Below are positions 35,709-44,732 of a stretch of 50,739 nt of DNA, piece by piece (the first letter of the stretch is position 1; each line of letters begins with the position of its first letter). Below the pieces are notes generated by a model that saw nothing but the letters and a program-made list of their open reading frames with translations, ran no database searches and had not been told where the DNA came from. Source of the stretch: Alistipes sp. (lineage in GTDB: Bacteria; Bacteroidota; Bacteroidia; Bacteroidales; Rikenellaceae). Where the stretch lies: assembly GCA_017532885.1 (NCBI GenBank), contig JAFXIS010000096.1, positions 1 through 50,739 on the forward strand. The letters are read 5' to 3'. Position numbers and translations under genes: made by a program.

Positions 35709-38180
35709 CTATTTCTCTTCTACGCTACCGCGTGAGTGCAACTTACCGTTATGACGGTAAACAACACCACCACTTGTAAGAGTGAAGCTGAAATAGAAAG
35801 CCTCCTCATTCTTATTGTAGTAAGACTTATTGTCGATAACACCATCGTAATCTTGCTCACGGTCGATAAGATCGGTCAAGGCGTAGCAACCTGTACCCTC
35901 CTCGGCAACCCAAGTCTCGGGGTTAATCTCGGCCTGTGCAATGTTAAAGAATGCGTGGTTGTTCCAAGAATAAACCACACCATAACGCTGACCATCCTTC
36001 GGAGTACCACAAGGTGTACCATCTACCTTGCAATCCGAAGCCAGCTTAACATAGTTATGCCAGAAACCGTGGCCCATCTGTTCATAACGGCGTGTAATAT
36101 CTGTATGCCACCAGGGGTTATCCCAAACTGTTACCTGATATGCACCGCAAACATAGTCCCAGTCAATCACCTCGGTTGAGCCATCTTCATCGTCGCCCTC
36201 GCCACCCTCGGTCTCAGGAGCAAACTCACAAACGATACGAACTGATACAACATTGTTCTTGTAGAAGTTCAACACGCCTATAGCTGCCTCCTCGGTCATC
36301 ATACCAACATACAACTCTGTATTTGTACCCTCATACATAATCCACTCAGCCTGAGGATAAGCAAAATCATAAGAAGGAACAGACAAAGGCAATACAGTAC
36401 CTGCATACTTATAAGTCAAGTGATACTGAGGAATTGGGTTACCCATTGCGTCTACTGCTGAAGGATCATACAACTCGGTGTCAGCCTCGGTAAGCTGTAC
36501 CAATGTTGCACCATACATTCCTGCAGTCATAGGGTCTACAAATGTAACCTCGGTGATGTCATCACCACCTCCTGAAGTACCACTTACAGATTCATTATAA
36601 CGAAGGTAGATAACCGAATACTCACCTGTAACATACTCCACCAAAATCACGGCCTCATAATCGCCAGACTGAGGATTCTTATATACATCATCTGCACCAT
36701 AAGGATCGGCATTAATCGAGAAGGTTGTATTGTTGCTCTCAAGATTAACACCCAATGTAGTCCAACCAGTCTGACCCTCCGACAAGTTATAGCCATCGTT
36801 GAAGCAGTAGATTGAAACCTCTTTAATCTCATCCGATGCTACAAACTTTGCCTGTCCACCAGCCTGATATGCCTCGGCACCTGTGAAATATACATTATAG
36901 ATTGCACCGATATTCTTACCAGAGAACAAAGCATCGTACATCAACCACTCACTAACCGATGAAGGCAAGCCCTCCTCGAAAGCAATATCCGATGTCTCGG
37001 CTGTTAGACCATTCTGATACTCAATCGCAATAGTTGCAGGCTCAGTGTACTGAGTTACAACGCTTGCAAGGCTCTCAGAATACTCCTCCTTTACATTACC
37101 CTCCGCGTCGAACAACTCTGCGTCAGCAGCAGGAGCAGCACTCTTTGCAAAGTAGAATACATAAGCTGTACGAGCCTCTGTGCCCTCATTTGCAGCAGCA
37201 GTAGCAGATACCTCATAGGTCTTGATTGCTGCATCGCCCTCGGCAGTCTCAGTAACTGTAAGCCACTCGGCAGCGGCACCCGTAGCATCGCAAACAACCT
37301 TTACAAAGTTACCTACAACGATGTTACCCATCAAACCACCATTGATAGCCTCGCCATCGAAAGCATACTCAGCCTCTCCAGACAAAGCCAACTGAGGTAC
37401 GAAATCGTCAGCACCGGTAATAGCAACCTTGAAAGAGGCGATAACCTCCTCGCCAGCCAATACATCAATAGTAGCAGTCTCTGACTCGGCAGGAATCTGT
37501 GTAGCATCAGCCTTGATGACATACTCGGTTGTGCCTGCAGCACCCTCCTCGGCAGCAGCCATCCAAGCCGGACCTGCCAAAGTATAAGCGAAGTTGGTAG
37601 TTACCAAAACAGGAGCAAAGAATGTATCCTCTCCATTATTGTTACCTCTCTCGGTACCCCACTGCATTGCGACAACATCGTCAGCCGTCATTGCAGTCTC
37701 GTTGTAAGAATAGAGGAGCTCACCACCATAAGCACCACCCTGGAATGCGCCAGAGTACTGGTTGAGCATAGGAGCGTAAACGGCAGTCTCGCGCGCAGTT
37801 GTAGGATAGGTAATCTGAGCAATAACCTGAGAAATCTCGTTCATTGTCAAGGTAACCTCGGCAACAGGAGCATTCTCGAAGATAACTTCATCGGCAACCT
37901 TTACCTTAATTGTCTGCTCTCCTGCAACACCTGACAAAGTGTTCACTGCAGTCTCACCAGAGAGCAACTGGAAATAGGTATAAGTATCCTCCGAAATTGT
38001 AGCAGTCCAATCGTAGTTGGCGCTGAATGAGAGTTCGATTACCTCACCTGCCTCGGCAGTCTTGGTAACCAACTCAGGGAATGTCGGCTCGGGAGCCGGA
38101 GTAGTATCGTCGTCAGAACATGCAACAAAGCCGCATACGCTGAGCAACAAACCACTCATCAAAAGAAAATACTTTTTCAT
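35709..38180 (-). CDS. Large surface-type lipoprotein, unknown (Ig/BACON-like)
   Basis: The 823-residue lipoprotein has lipobox Cys21 followed by SDDD, a strong surface-export pattern in Bacteroidetes. After a Pro/Thr linker it shows repeated beta domains of about 90-130 residues, each with a tryptophan-containing core (FSANYDWTATISEDTYTYF, PAWMAAAEE, AAEWLTVTETAEG, SEWLMYDALFSG), suggesting tandem Ig/BACON-like modules, and a different C-terminal domain from about 670 (DYVCGAYQVTVWDNPWWHTDITRRYEQMGHGFWHNYVKL). The product is very rich in Ala, Glu and Thr. I know no function; its place after SusD and the 38247 gene suggests substrate capture at the surface. Confidence 0.82.
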   Translation of the reverse strand: MKKYFLLMSGLLLSVCGFVACSDDDTTPAPEPTFPELVTKTAEAGEVIELSFSANYDWTATISEDTYTYFQLLSGETAVNTLSGVAGEQTIKVKVADEVIFENAPVAEVTLTMNEISQVIAQITYPTTARETAVYAPMLNQYSGAFQGGAYGGELLYSYNETAMTADDVVAMQWGTERGNNNGEDTFFAPVLVTTNFAYTLAGPAWMAAAEEGAAGTTEYVIKADATQIPAESETATIDVLAGEEVIASFKVAITGADDFVPQLALSGEAEYAFDGEAINGGLMGNIVVGNFVKVVCDATGAAAEWLTVTETAEGDAAIKTYEVSATAAANEGTEARTAYVFYFAKSAAPAADAELFDAEGNVKEEYSESLASVVTQYTEPATIAIEYQNGLTAETSDIAFEEGLPSSVSEWLMYDALFSGKNIGAIYNVYFTGAEAYQAGGQAKFVASDEIKEVSIYCFNDGYNLSEGQTGWTTLGVNLESNNTTFSINADPYGADDVYKNPQSGDYEAVILVEYVTGEYSVIYLRYNESVSGTSGGGDDITEVTFVDPMTAGMYGATLVQLTEADTELYDPSAVDAMGNPIPQYHLTYKYAGTVLPLSVPSYDFAYPQAEWIMYEGTNTELYVGMMTEEAAIGVLNFYKNNVVSVRIVCEFAPETEGGEGDDEDGSTEVIDWDYVCGAYQVTVWDNPWWHTDITRRYEQMGHGFWHNYVKLASDCKVDGTPCGTPKDGQRYGVVYSWNNHAFFNIAQAEINPETWVAEEGTGCYALTDLIDREQDYDGVIDNKSYYNKNEEAFYFSFTLTSGGVVYRHNGKLHSRGSVEEK

Positions 38181-38246
38181 AATTGATTAATTTTAAGTTG
38201 AACTGTAAATAAATATAAAGTATCTGTTATTTATATTTTGTTTTCG

Positions 38247-39161
38247 TTACATTCCGTCCTCGCGTTGCAGGCGGTCAGCCTCCTCGTCCGATACCCACTC
38301 CAAGACATTCAAGAAGTGACCTACCGAGCCGATACTCTCACCCACCTTCTCAACATACACATGCATCCATAGCTCAACAAAGCGCTGGCATGAGTTGAAA
38401 TATGAAGTATAATAGGGACTCTGCTCCGCCAGGATATGGTCATCGCCCAAAACCCAGCCAAGAACCGACGCCTCATCACTCAACACCTGACCACTCGCCA
38501 TTGTAACCGCAGGCTTTGCGGGATTCTCAGGGTCGAAAGTGATTGTAATATCGTAACCATCATAGAGCGCATTGCGCAAAATAATGCTATTCTCCTCCGT
38601 AGGATGCAACTCGGTGCGGATAAGGCGCTGATAACTCGTATTATCACCCGGATAGTTATAAACAAAGAGTGATGAGAGCATACACCAACCCGTAAAGTTG
38701 TTGATATCGAACGGACAACTCTTATACATCACAACCTTTGTGCGGTCGTAACCCTCATAGAGTTCGTTCCACTTCAACTGCTCGGGCATAACCAGCTTCA
38801 ACACGAGGCCCAACGAATCGGTAGGCTCGATATTGTCGTAGTAGCCCTGCACCTCAACCTCGGCAGTGAGTTTACCTGCGGGGATAGTGACGCTATGGCT
38901 CTTGAGGCTAAAGTGTTTACCCTCAACAGCGTTACTGCCGGCATCTATAACCTCTACTCCAAATGTACGATCGTAGTCGCACTTAACGGTCGATGCCACA
39001 GGCACTTTGAAGGTTGAGCCGTCGGCCAAGACCATATTGGTCGAGAGAGTGTCGGGGAACATCATATATTCGGGGCCGCTATATGTGATATATTGCTCCT
39101 GGCATGACACCACGCCCAAAGCCGCAGCCACAGAAATGAGTGTATATAGTATCTTTTTCAT
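38247..39161 (-). CDS. SusC/D-associated lipoprotein (DUF4843/DUF4984-like)
   Basis: The 304-residue lipoprotein has lipobox Cys20 (LGVVSCQEQ). The N-terminal half looks like a Calx-beta or DUF4843-type strand array (YSGPEYMMFPDTLS, TFGVEVIDAGSNAVEGKHFSLKSHSVTIPAGKLTAEVEVQGYYDN). The C-terminal half has MYKSCPFDINNFTGWCMLSS, which I associate with DUF4984; that name is from memory. Such proteins regularly follow SusD and are thought to help bind substrate. It starts 11 bp after susD. Confidence 0.8.
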   Translation of the reverse strand: MKKILYTLISVAAALGVVSCQEQYITYSGPEYMMFPDTLSTNMVLADGSTFKVPVASTVKCDYDRTFGVEVIDAGSNAVEGKHFSLKSHSVTIPAGKLTAEVEVQGYYDNIEPTDSLGLVLKLVMPEQLKWNELYEGYDRTKVVMYKSCPFDINNFTGWCMLSSLFVYNYPGDNTSYQRLIRTELHPTEENSIILRNALYDGYDITITFDPENPAKPAVTMASGQVLSDEASVLGWVLGDDHILAEQSPYYTSYFNSCQRFVELWMHVYVEKVGESIGSVGHFLNVLEWVSDEEADRLQREDGM

Positions 39162-39172
39162 CTTTCCAACTT

Positions 39173-40705
39173 TTATTTGTTGCTTTCGTTTGGTTGCACC
39201 TGTGAGCCCGGAGCCTCAATCTCATGCTGGGGGATAGGCCATACGAACAACGGATTATCCGACTTAACCTCAAGCGAGCTACCCTCAGGTTGTGACGAGG
39301 TCTGCGGCTGACGCTTGAAGCCCTTACCATTATTATATAAGGTGCCCCAACGCTTAAGGTCGTTCAAGCGGAAGCCCTCCATATAGAGCTCGCGGACACG
39401 CTCATCGGCGATAGTCTGCAAGTAGTTATCCGCAGTAACCGACACCGCACCTCCGGTCAAGAAGCGAGCCTCACGCAAGGTGGTCAAATCCTTCGATGCA
39501 GCACCATAGTTCGGCGTAGCCTGACGGCAATAAGCCTCGGCACGAATCAAATACTGCTCCGAGAGGCGGAATGGCTTGGGCATAGATACATGGTAGATAT
39601 ATTGGTTGATAAAATCACCATTACCATAATACTTCACCAGCAAAGGCCATGAGAGTGCATGGTCGTAGCCCGTAGCAGCCTCATAGAAGAAATGGTCGTA
39701 ACGCAAATCTGCCGACTCATAGAGCTGCAAAACCCACTGTGCAGGCACATAGTCGGGATAGAAGTAGTAGTAATCGACATTGAAGTTGAGGAAAACCTGA
39801 CCCAAAGCACCGCCATACGAGGTCGGAGTAAAGCCCACGCGCCACAGCACCTCGGTACCGGCATCGTACTTCCACATATAGTCGTAGAATGTCATATCAG
39901 AGGTATACATCTGCTTGGCCGACGAGAGCGAATAGACATCCTTCATGTCGATAACCTTCGACGAATACTTCACAGCCGCATCCCAATCCTGCATATTCAG
40001 CGCAACGCGCGCACGCAAAGCATAGACAACACCCAAAGTCATATAGGTCGAAGAGTGACCTACATTCTCCTCGGCGAACAACTCCTCGGCCTTATCCAAG
40101 TCCGACAACACGAAGGCATAAGACTCCTTAAGCGATGCACGCACAGCCTCCTCCTTTTGAGTGTAACCCTTGCGCAAAACAACGCCCAACTCCGACTCGG
40201 CAGTCAGAGGGTCATAAGCCTTGCAATAGCACTTCAAAAGCTCCGAGTATGCCAAAGCGCGAATTGTATAAACCTCGGCAGTATACTGCTCCAAAGTCTC
40301 GATTTGGTCGTCATCTGTAAGTGTAGATTCTACATCGCCGACGCGCTCCAAATAGAAGTTACAGTTCGAGATAACCTGATAAAGCGAAGCATAAACAGCT
40401 TCTATCTCGGATGTTGTAGGACGGATATCCCACTGCCAGAATGAGCCGTAGGTATTGGTATTACCCTCGACAGCATAGACCAAATCGGTCTGGATATCGG
40501 GCAAAAGTGTCAAATATCCGCTATACAAAGCGCTGCTCTTGAGCATTGCATAGATTCCTGTAACAAACTGCTCGGCATCGTTGAACGACTGCATGGCCTC
40601 CTGCTCGGGAATAGCCGAGCCGGGTAACTTATCAAGGCACGATGACATGGTTGCCACCGCAGCCAACGAAACGAAAAATATTTTTATATTGCGTAGCATA
40701 TTCAT
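39173..40705 (-). CDS. SusD/RagB-family outer-membrane lipoprotein
   Basis: The 510-residue lipoprotein has lipobox Cys23 (MSSCLDKLPGSAIPE) and the SusD architecture of TPR helices: FNDAEQFVTGIYAMLKSSALYSGYL, VISNCNFYLERVGDVES, IRALAYSELLKCYCKAYDPL, AVKYSSKVIDM and the C-terminal DERVRELYMEGFRLNDLKRWG, ending FVWPIPQHEIE. SusD proteins form the lid of the SusC barrel and bind the nutrient on the cell surface. It starts 5 bp after susC. The sequence does not tell the ligand. Confidence 0.96.
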   Translation of the reverse strand: MNMLRNIKIFFVSLAAVATMSSCLDKLPGSAIPEQEAMQSFNDAEQFVTGIYAMLKSSALYSGYLTLLPDIQTDLVYAVEGNTNTYGSFWQWDIRPTTSEIEAVYASLYQVISNCNFYLERVGDVESTLTDDDQIETLEQYTAEVYTIRALAYSELLKCYCKAYDPLTAESELGVVLRKGYTQKEEAVRASLKESYAFVLSDLDKAEELFAEENVGHSSTYMTLGVVYALRARVALNMQDWDAAVKYSSKVIDMKDVYSLSSAKQMYTSDMTFYDYMWKYDAGTEVLWRVGFTPTSYGGALGQVFLNFNVDYYYFYPDYVPAQWVLQLYESADLRYDHFFYEAATGYDHALSWPLLVKYYGNGDFINQYIYHVSMPKPFRLSEQYLIRAEAYCRQATPNYGAASKDLTTLREARFLTGGAVSVTADNYLQTIADERVRELYMEGFRLNDLKRWGTLYNNGKGFKRQPQTSSQPEGSSLEVKSDNPLFVWPIPQHEIEAPGSQVQPNESNK

Positions 40706-40710
40706 AGTCG

Positions 40711-43671
40711 TTAGAATGTTAAGTCAAGACCAAAAGTGAACTGACGCGCCATAGGATACTGCGCAGCATAGATATTTGCACTACCCTCGGGGTCTAAGCC
40801 CGAGAAACGAGTGAAAGTCAAGAGGTTTTGAGCCTGAGCGTATACCCTGATACCGCTGAATACGCGAGTCTTACGCACCACATTCTGAGGCAGCGAGTAA
40901 CCCAGCATCACATTCTTAAGGCGCAAGAACGACGCATCCTCCAACAAGCGGCTGTCGAACTCGGTATACTCGCCATGACGAGGAATATCGGTAACATCTC
41001 CCGGCTCTTTCCAACGCTCCAGCAAACGGCGCGATTGGTTATACGATGCAAAGCGACCATTCGACTCATCGAAGTAGCGGTCGTTGTTAATCATATAGCG
41101 GTCGGCAACCCAGCTAAACTGCGCACTCAACGACAAGCCCTTCCAGCTCAGAGCAGTACCAAAACCACCCTGCCAAGGAGCGTGATAGCTCTTGCCTACC
41201 AACACTTTATCCTCATCGCGCAATTCGTTGGTAATTTCGCCATTCTTATCATACCACAGCGCATCTCCATTTGCGGGATTTACGCCTGCATAGCGGTTGA
41301 TATAGAACTCGCCCAAAGGACGGCCAACAACCAACTTGGTATTGGTATTTGAACGCTCATACTCCTTAACGCCGTTGTAAAGTTCTACAATCTCGTTATG
41401 GTTATACGATACATTGGCATTTACCGACCAGAGGAAGTTCTCGGTAGCGATAAGTGAGGCGTTGAGGTTAAGCTCGGCACCAACATTTATCATCGTACCG
41501 ACATTATCCCAATAGTAACCATAACCCGTAGTGGCATATGGCGCAGGAACCTCCATCAACATATCGGAAGTACGCTTGTAGTAGACCTCCAAATCGGCAT
41601 TCAAGCGATTCCAGAAACCGGCACGCAAAGCGAGGTTTGTAGTCCAAGGCTTCTCCCATCCGAGGTCCTCATTTCCCGGTTGCATAAGTCCCATACCGGC
41701 ATTGCCGACATAGTCCAAACCTCCGCCAACGAGTGCCATATGCTCATAGTTGGGGATTGACGAGTTACCCGAAGTACCCGTCGAGAGTGACACCTGAGCC
41801 GAAGTAAACCAATCGGCTACCGAGGTGAAGAAATCCTCGTTGCGCACATCCCACATAAAGCCCAATGACCAGAATCCCGCCCAGCGACGCGAAGCACCGA
41901 AACGCGAAGAAGCATCGGTTCGAGCCGCAGCCTCGAAGTAGTATTTATTCTTGAGGTTATACTCGGCACGCGCAAAGAATGAGAGGAAACCATAATCCGA
42001 ATCGGTCGTATCGCTCCACGATGTGGCACGAGTACCGGTCGAGATATTTGTCAAGAAATCGTTATTCTGACCCTCGGTCATAAGACTGAATGCCTCGTAA
42101 TGGTAATCCACACCCTCCTGACCTGCCATAACGGTAAACGAATGGTCGCTACCGACATCAAACTTGTAGGTAATGGTATTTGTAACCGTCAGGTTATATC
42201 CATCGGTCGAAGAGCGCGACGCAGAGCCTTGTCCCTGATTGGGGGCGTAGCTCGGATACGACACACCGAAGCCCGTAGTATGCGAATAATCGGCACCAAA
42301 CTGCGAGCGAATAACAAGACCCTCGATAGGCGTGAACTCCGCAAAAACGGTAGATATAAGTTTATACTTCTGGTAATGTACAGGGTTATTCTTCAACCAC
42401 TCCAAGGGGTTCTGACCATTACCCTTCCATGAGCCATCGGCAATCGATGCCAAAGAACCATCCTCGCGGTATGGATTCCAATAAGGCATCATGAAACGAG
42501 CCGCCGAGATAGGAGTAACCAAAGTATAGGCACCCTCATCAGCCTGCTGAATCTTCTGGAAGTTAAGCATGGTGTTCGTTCCCACCTTCATCCACTCTGC
42601 AGCCTTACGCTCGAAGTTGGCACGCAACGAATAGCGCTCGAAAGTAGAGCCTACGGCAGTACCATCCTGGCTGTAATAGCCTCCCGAAACATAGTAGTTA
42701 TTCTTCTCGTCAGCACCCGACACTGCAAGCTCATAGCTCTGCAACATGGCTGCCGAATTAAAGACTACATCCTGCCAATTGACATTCGTGCGGCTTAGCA
42801 AGGGGTAATTCTGACCTGTGGTCATACCAATCTCCTTCTCATATGCGATACGCTCCGAAGTATTCATCAAATCCCACTTCTTATCGTTGGCAATCAGCGA
42901 AAATCCGAGCTGCATACGATACTCGATGCGGGGACGGTCCGACTTACGGCCTCGCTTGGTGGTGATAACGATAACACCGTTAGCTGCACGAGCTCCATAA
43001 ATCGAAGTCGAAGAGGCATCCTTCAATACCGACAACGACTCAATATCGGCAGGGGCGATAGTATTAAAATCGCTCGCCGAAATGGGTACACCGTCCAAGA
43101 TGTAAAGCGGTGCAGTACCGGAGTTGATTGAGTTCGTACCACGAATCACCATTGTAGCCGATGCGCTGGGCTCTCCCGTATTCGACAATACGGTAAGACC
43201 TGCAACCTGACCCTGCAACGCCTGGTCAAATGCCGCAGTGGGGGTCTTTTCAATCTTCTCGACCTTAACCGAGGCCACCGAACCCGCCACAGTACCCTTC
43301 TTACGGACACCATAGGCGATAACCACCACATCGTCAATAGATTCACTTTCAACCGTCATCTCCAAATCAAAGGTCACCTCCTGGCTACCCTCGGGTACGG
43401 TGTACTCCACCGTCTGGAAGCCCAAGTACGAGAAGGTAAGCACCTCTCCCGCCATAGCCGTAACAGAGTAGCTACCATCAATCTGCGAGATTACTCCCTG
43501 AAAATCTTCGGTCACGATTGTAACACCAATCAAAGGTTCTTTATCCTCGGCTGATGTAATCGTACCGCTAACGGTCACCTTGCCCTGCTGTGCTTCCACA
43601 ACTTGGGGATGTATAATGCACAGCATTACACATAGACCTAAAAACAGATATTTATTAAAAAATTTTAACAT
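40711..43671 (-). CDS. SusC/RagA-family TonB-linked outer-membrane transporter
   Basis: The 986-residue product has a signal peptide (MLKFFNKYLFLGLCVMLCIIHPQVVEAQQ), a CarboxypepD_reg domain (VTVSGTITSAEDKEPLIGVTIVTED), a TonB box-like segment (SIDDVVVIAYGVRKKG), a plug domain at about 120-235 (ALQGQVAGLTVLSNTGEPSASATMVIRGTNSINSG; LYILDGVPIS; SIYGARAANGVIVITTKRG) and a barrel ending in Phe (FTFGLDLTF). It imports a substrate captured by the paired SusD using TonB energy. Start: a TTG at 43680 lies inside the predicted -7 box, so the ATG at 43671 is the start, giving a leader of about 3 nt. Confidence 0.97.
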   Translation of the reverse strand: MLKFFNKYLFLGLCVMLCIIHPQVVEAQQGKVTVSGTITSAEDKEPLIGVTIVTEDFQGVISQIDGSYSVTAMAGEVLTFSYLGFQTVEYTVPEGSQEVTFDLEMTVESESIDDVVVIAYGVRKKGTVAGSVASVKVEKIEKTPTAAFDQALQGQVAGLTVLSNTGEPSASATMVIRGTNSINSGTAPLYILDGVPISASDFNTIAPADIESLSVLKDASSTSIYGARAANGVIVITTKRGRKSDRPRIEYRMQLGFSLIANDKKWDLMNTSERIAYEKEIGMTTGQNYPLLSRTNVNWQDVVFNSAAMLQSYELAVSGADEKNNYYVSGGYYSQDGTAVGSTFERYSLRANFERKAAEWMKVGTNTMLNFQKIQQADEGAYTLVTPISAARFMMPYWNPYREDGSLASIADGSWKGNGQNPLEWLKNNPVHYQKYKLISTVFAEFTPIEGLVIRSQFGADYSHTTGFGVSYPSYAPNQGQGSASRSSTDGYNLTVTNTITYKFDVGSDHSFTVMAGQEGVDYHYEAFSLMTEGQNNDFLTNISTGTRATSWSDTTDSDYGFLSFFARAEYNLKNKYYFEAAARTDASSRFGASRRWAGFWSLGFMWDVRNEDFFTSVADWFTSAQVSLSTGTSGNSSIPNYEHMALVGGGLDYVGNAGMGLMQPGNEDLGWEKPWTTNLALRAGFWNRLNADLEVYYKRTSDMLMEVPAPYATTGYGYYWDNVGTMINVGAELNLNASLIATENFLWSVNANVSYNHNEIVELYNGVKEYERSNTNTKLVVGRPLGEFYINRYAGVNPANGDALWYDKNGEITNELRDEDKVLVGKSYHAPWQGGFGTALSWKGLSLSAQFSWVADRYMINNDRYFDESNGRFASYNQSRRLLERWKEPGDVTDIPRHGEYTEFDSRLLEDASFLRLKNVMLGYSLPQNVVRKTRVFSGIRVYAQAQNLLTFTRFSGLDPEGSANIYAAQYPMARQFTFGLDLTF

Positions 43672-43677
43672 AGCGCA

Positions 43678-43709
43678 CAAAGGTAAGACATTATTACATA
43701 ACAGCCAAA
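43678..43709 (-). promoter_or_regulatory. Promoter of the susC-susD operon
   Basis: Minus strand TTTG (43709-43706), 20 bp, TACCTTTG (43685-43678). Predicted +1 near 43674, only about 3 nt before the ATG. Confidence 0.8.
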
Positions 43710-43724
43710 AAAAATCACATTTTT

Positions 43725-43740
43725 ATGTACTTTAGTACAT
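43725..43740. promoter_or_regulatory. Palindromic operator candidate upstream of susC
   Basis: ATGTACT-TT-AGTACAT, perfect 7-bp arms with a 2-bp spacer, 15 bp upstream of the -33 box and centred near -58 relative to the predicted susC start. The position suits an activator dimer, but no regulator gene adjoins it. Confidence 0.5.
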
Positions 43741-43933
43741 CTAAGTTAAAAATTATTTAACATTGGAATAAATATGCACTAATTGCATAAATATATTGCA
43801 TAAATAACAAAGCCTCGATATTCGCCCCGACAAAGTTAGAGAGCGGCACCACAAAGGTTAAATATGCCTTGAATATGCCATAAGGGCGAAAATACCCAAT
43901 CGAAATATCTTTTCGTATCACACGCCCTCATTT

Positions 43934-43948
43934 TGGCACAGCGATTGC
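43934..43948 (+). promoter_or_regulatory. Sigma-54 (RpoN) -24/-12 promoter
   Basis: TGGCACAGCGATTGC fits the RpoN consensus TGGCACRNNNNTTGC at every fixed base, with the required 10 nt between GG (43935-43936) and GC (43947-43948). The expected start near 43960 leaves about 26 nt to the ATG at 43987. No TAnnTTTG box was found in front of this gene. Confidence 0.72.
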
Positions 43949-43986
43949 GTGAGATTGCACAAAATTATTCCAAAAAACAGTGATAT

Positions 43987-44556
43987 ATGAAAAAATTTTT
44001 ACTCTCATTTTCATTACTCGCCCTAACGGTGGCGATGGTAGGCTGCTCTGAACAAGCACGCTGGAATCACAAGCAGAAGCAGGCTATGCGTGAAAATCTG
44101 CGCCAATACCGCGATATGGTATACCTCGAAGACCTTACCGAGCCGGAGTTTGTAATCTTTACGGATGGAGTTGCGACCGACATCGAGGAGGTTTACCCCG
44201 TCTACACGACATTTATTCAAATGCCGGGAGTGAACGATACGATAGACACATTTGTTGTCACCACGATTGTCGAGGAGCTAAATGCTGACGCGCATAATAT
44301 GCGACATATTTATCCATATCGTTACCTCGTAGCTCAGGGCATTCTTCCCGACCGATTGACACACGAAGAGCAGCGTCAATTCTATCAATGTTTGGCTCAG
44401 AAAGTAGACAACTATTACACCTCGACCGAGCAATTCCTGAATGCTATAATGGCAGACACAACATCCTCGTCACAGATGGCTCAGTTCCAGAAGGAGTGCG
44501 CCACAGAGCTCTTCGATTGGGTAATAGAGATTGACGAGGTGGATATCGTTGAGTAA
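43987..44556 (+). CDS. Small hypothetical lipoprotein under a sigma-54-type promoter
   Basis: The 189-residue lipoprotein has lipobox Cys20 (MVGCSEQ). The mature part is largely helical and charged (RWNHKQKQAMRENLRQYRDMVYLEDL; EEQRQFYQCLAQKVDNYYTSTEQFLNAIMAD), with a middle beta stretch (DTIDTFVVTTIVEELNADAHNMRHIYPYRYLV). No family recognised. There is no acidic surface-export stretch directly after the Cys, so a periplasm-facing location is more likely. It is a single-gene unit, divergent from susC and followed by a tandem repeat and a hairpin. Confidence 0.8.
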   Translation: MKKFLLSFSLLALTVAMVGCSEQARWNHKQKQAMRENLRQYRDMVYLEDLTEPEFVIFTDGVATDIEEVYPVYTTFIQMPGVNDTIDTFVVTTIVEELNADAHNMRHIYPYRYLVAQGILPDRLTHEEQRQFYQCLAQKVDNYYTSTEQFLNAIMADTTSSSQMAQFQKECATELFDWVIEIDEVDIVE

Positions 44557-44560
44557 CCAT

Positions 44561-44600
44561 TCGGATTCGCTTGGATTCGCTTGGATTAACTTGGATTAAC
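44561..44600. repeat. Four 10-bp tandem repeats
   Basis: Exactly four units: TCGGATTCGC, TTGGATTCGC, TTGGATTAAC, TTGGATTAAC, immediately after the stop of the 43987 gene. The 10-bp period is about one helical turn. Confidence 0.85.
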
Positions 44601-44651
44601 AACCGACACCATAAGCACCAATATTCAAGACGCTGTTTCCTGACAACAGCA

Positions 44652-44684
44652 GAGGTCGCTCCTCCACTTGGAAAGAGCGACCTC
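44652..44684. terminator. Hairpin between convergent genes
   Basis: Perfect 10-bp arms GAGGTCGCTC (44652-44661) and GAGCGACCTC (44675-44684) with a 13-nt loop. Flanking T runs are short, but its place between convergent genes suggests shared termination. Confidence 0.7.
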
Positions 44685-44732
44685 ATTGCATATACCTATA
44701 TATAATAAATATGCAGATAATACTATTTAATG

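Larger units (their letters stand above)
43672..43986. other. Divergent intergenic region of 315 bp
   Basis: Holds the susC promoter, the palindrome at 43725-43740, a tandem ATTGCATAAATA pair around 43785-43810, a direct repeat of AATATGCC within 43861-43880 and the sigma-54-type promoter at 43934-43948. No gene seen. Confidence 0.7.

Noticed and set aside
44561..44600. CRISPR-like array
   Set aside because: Units are 10 bp with no spacers; a simple tandem repeat.
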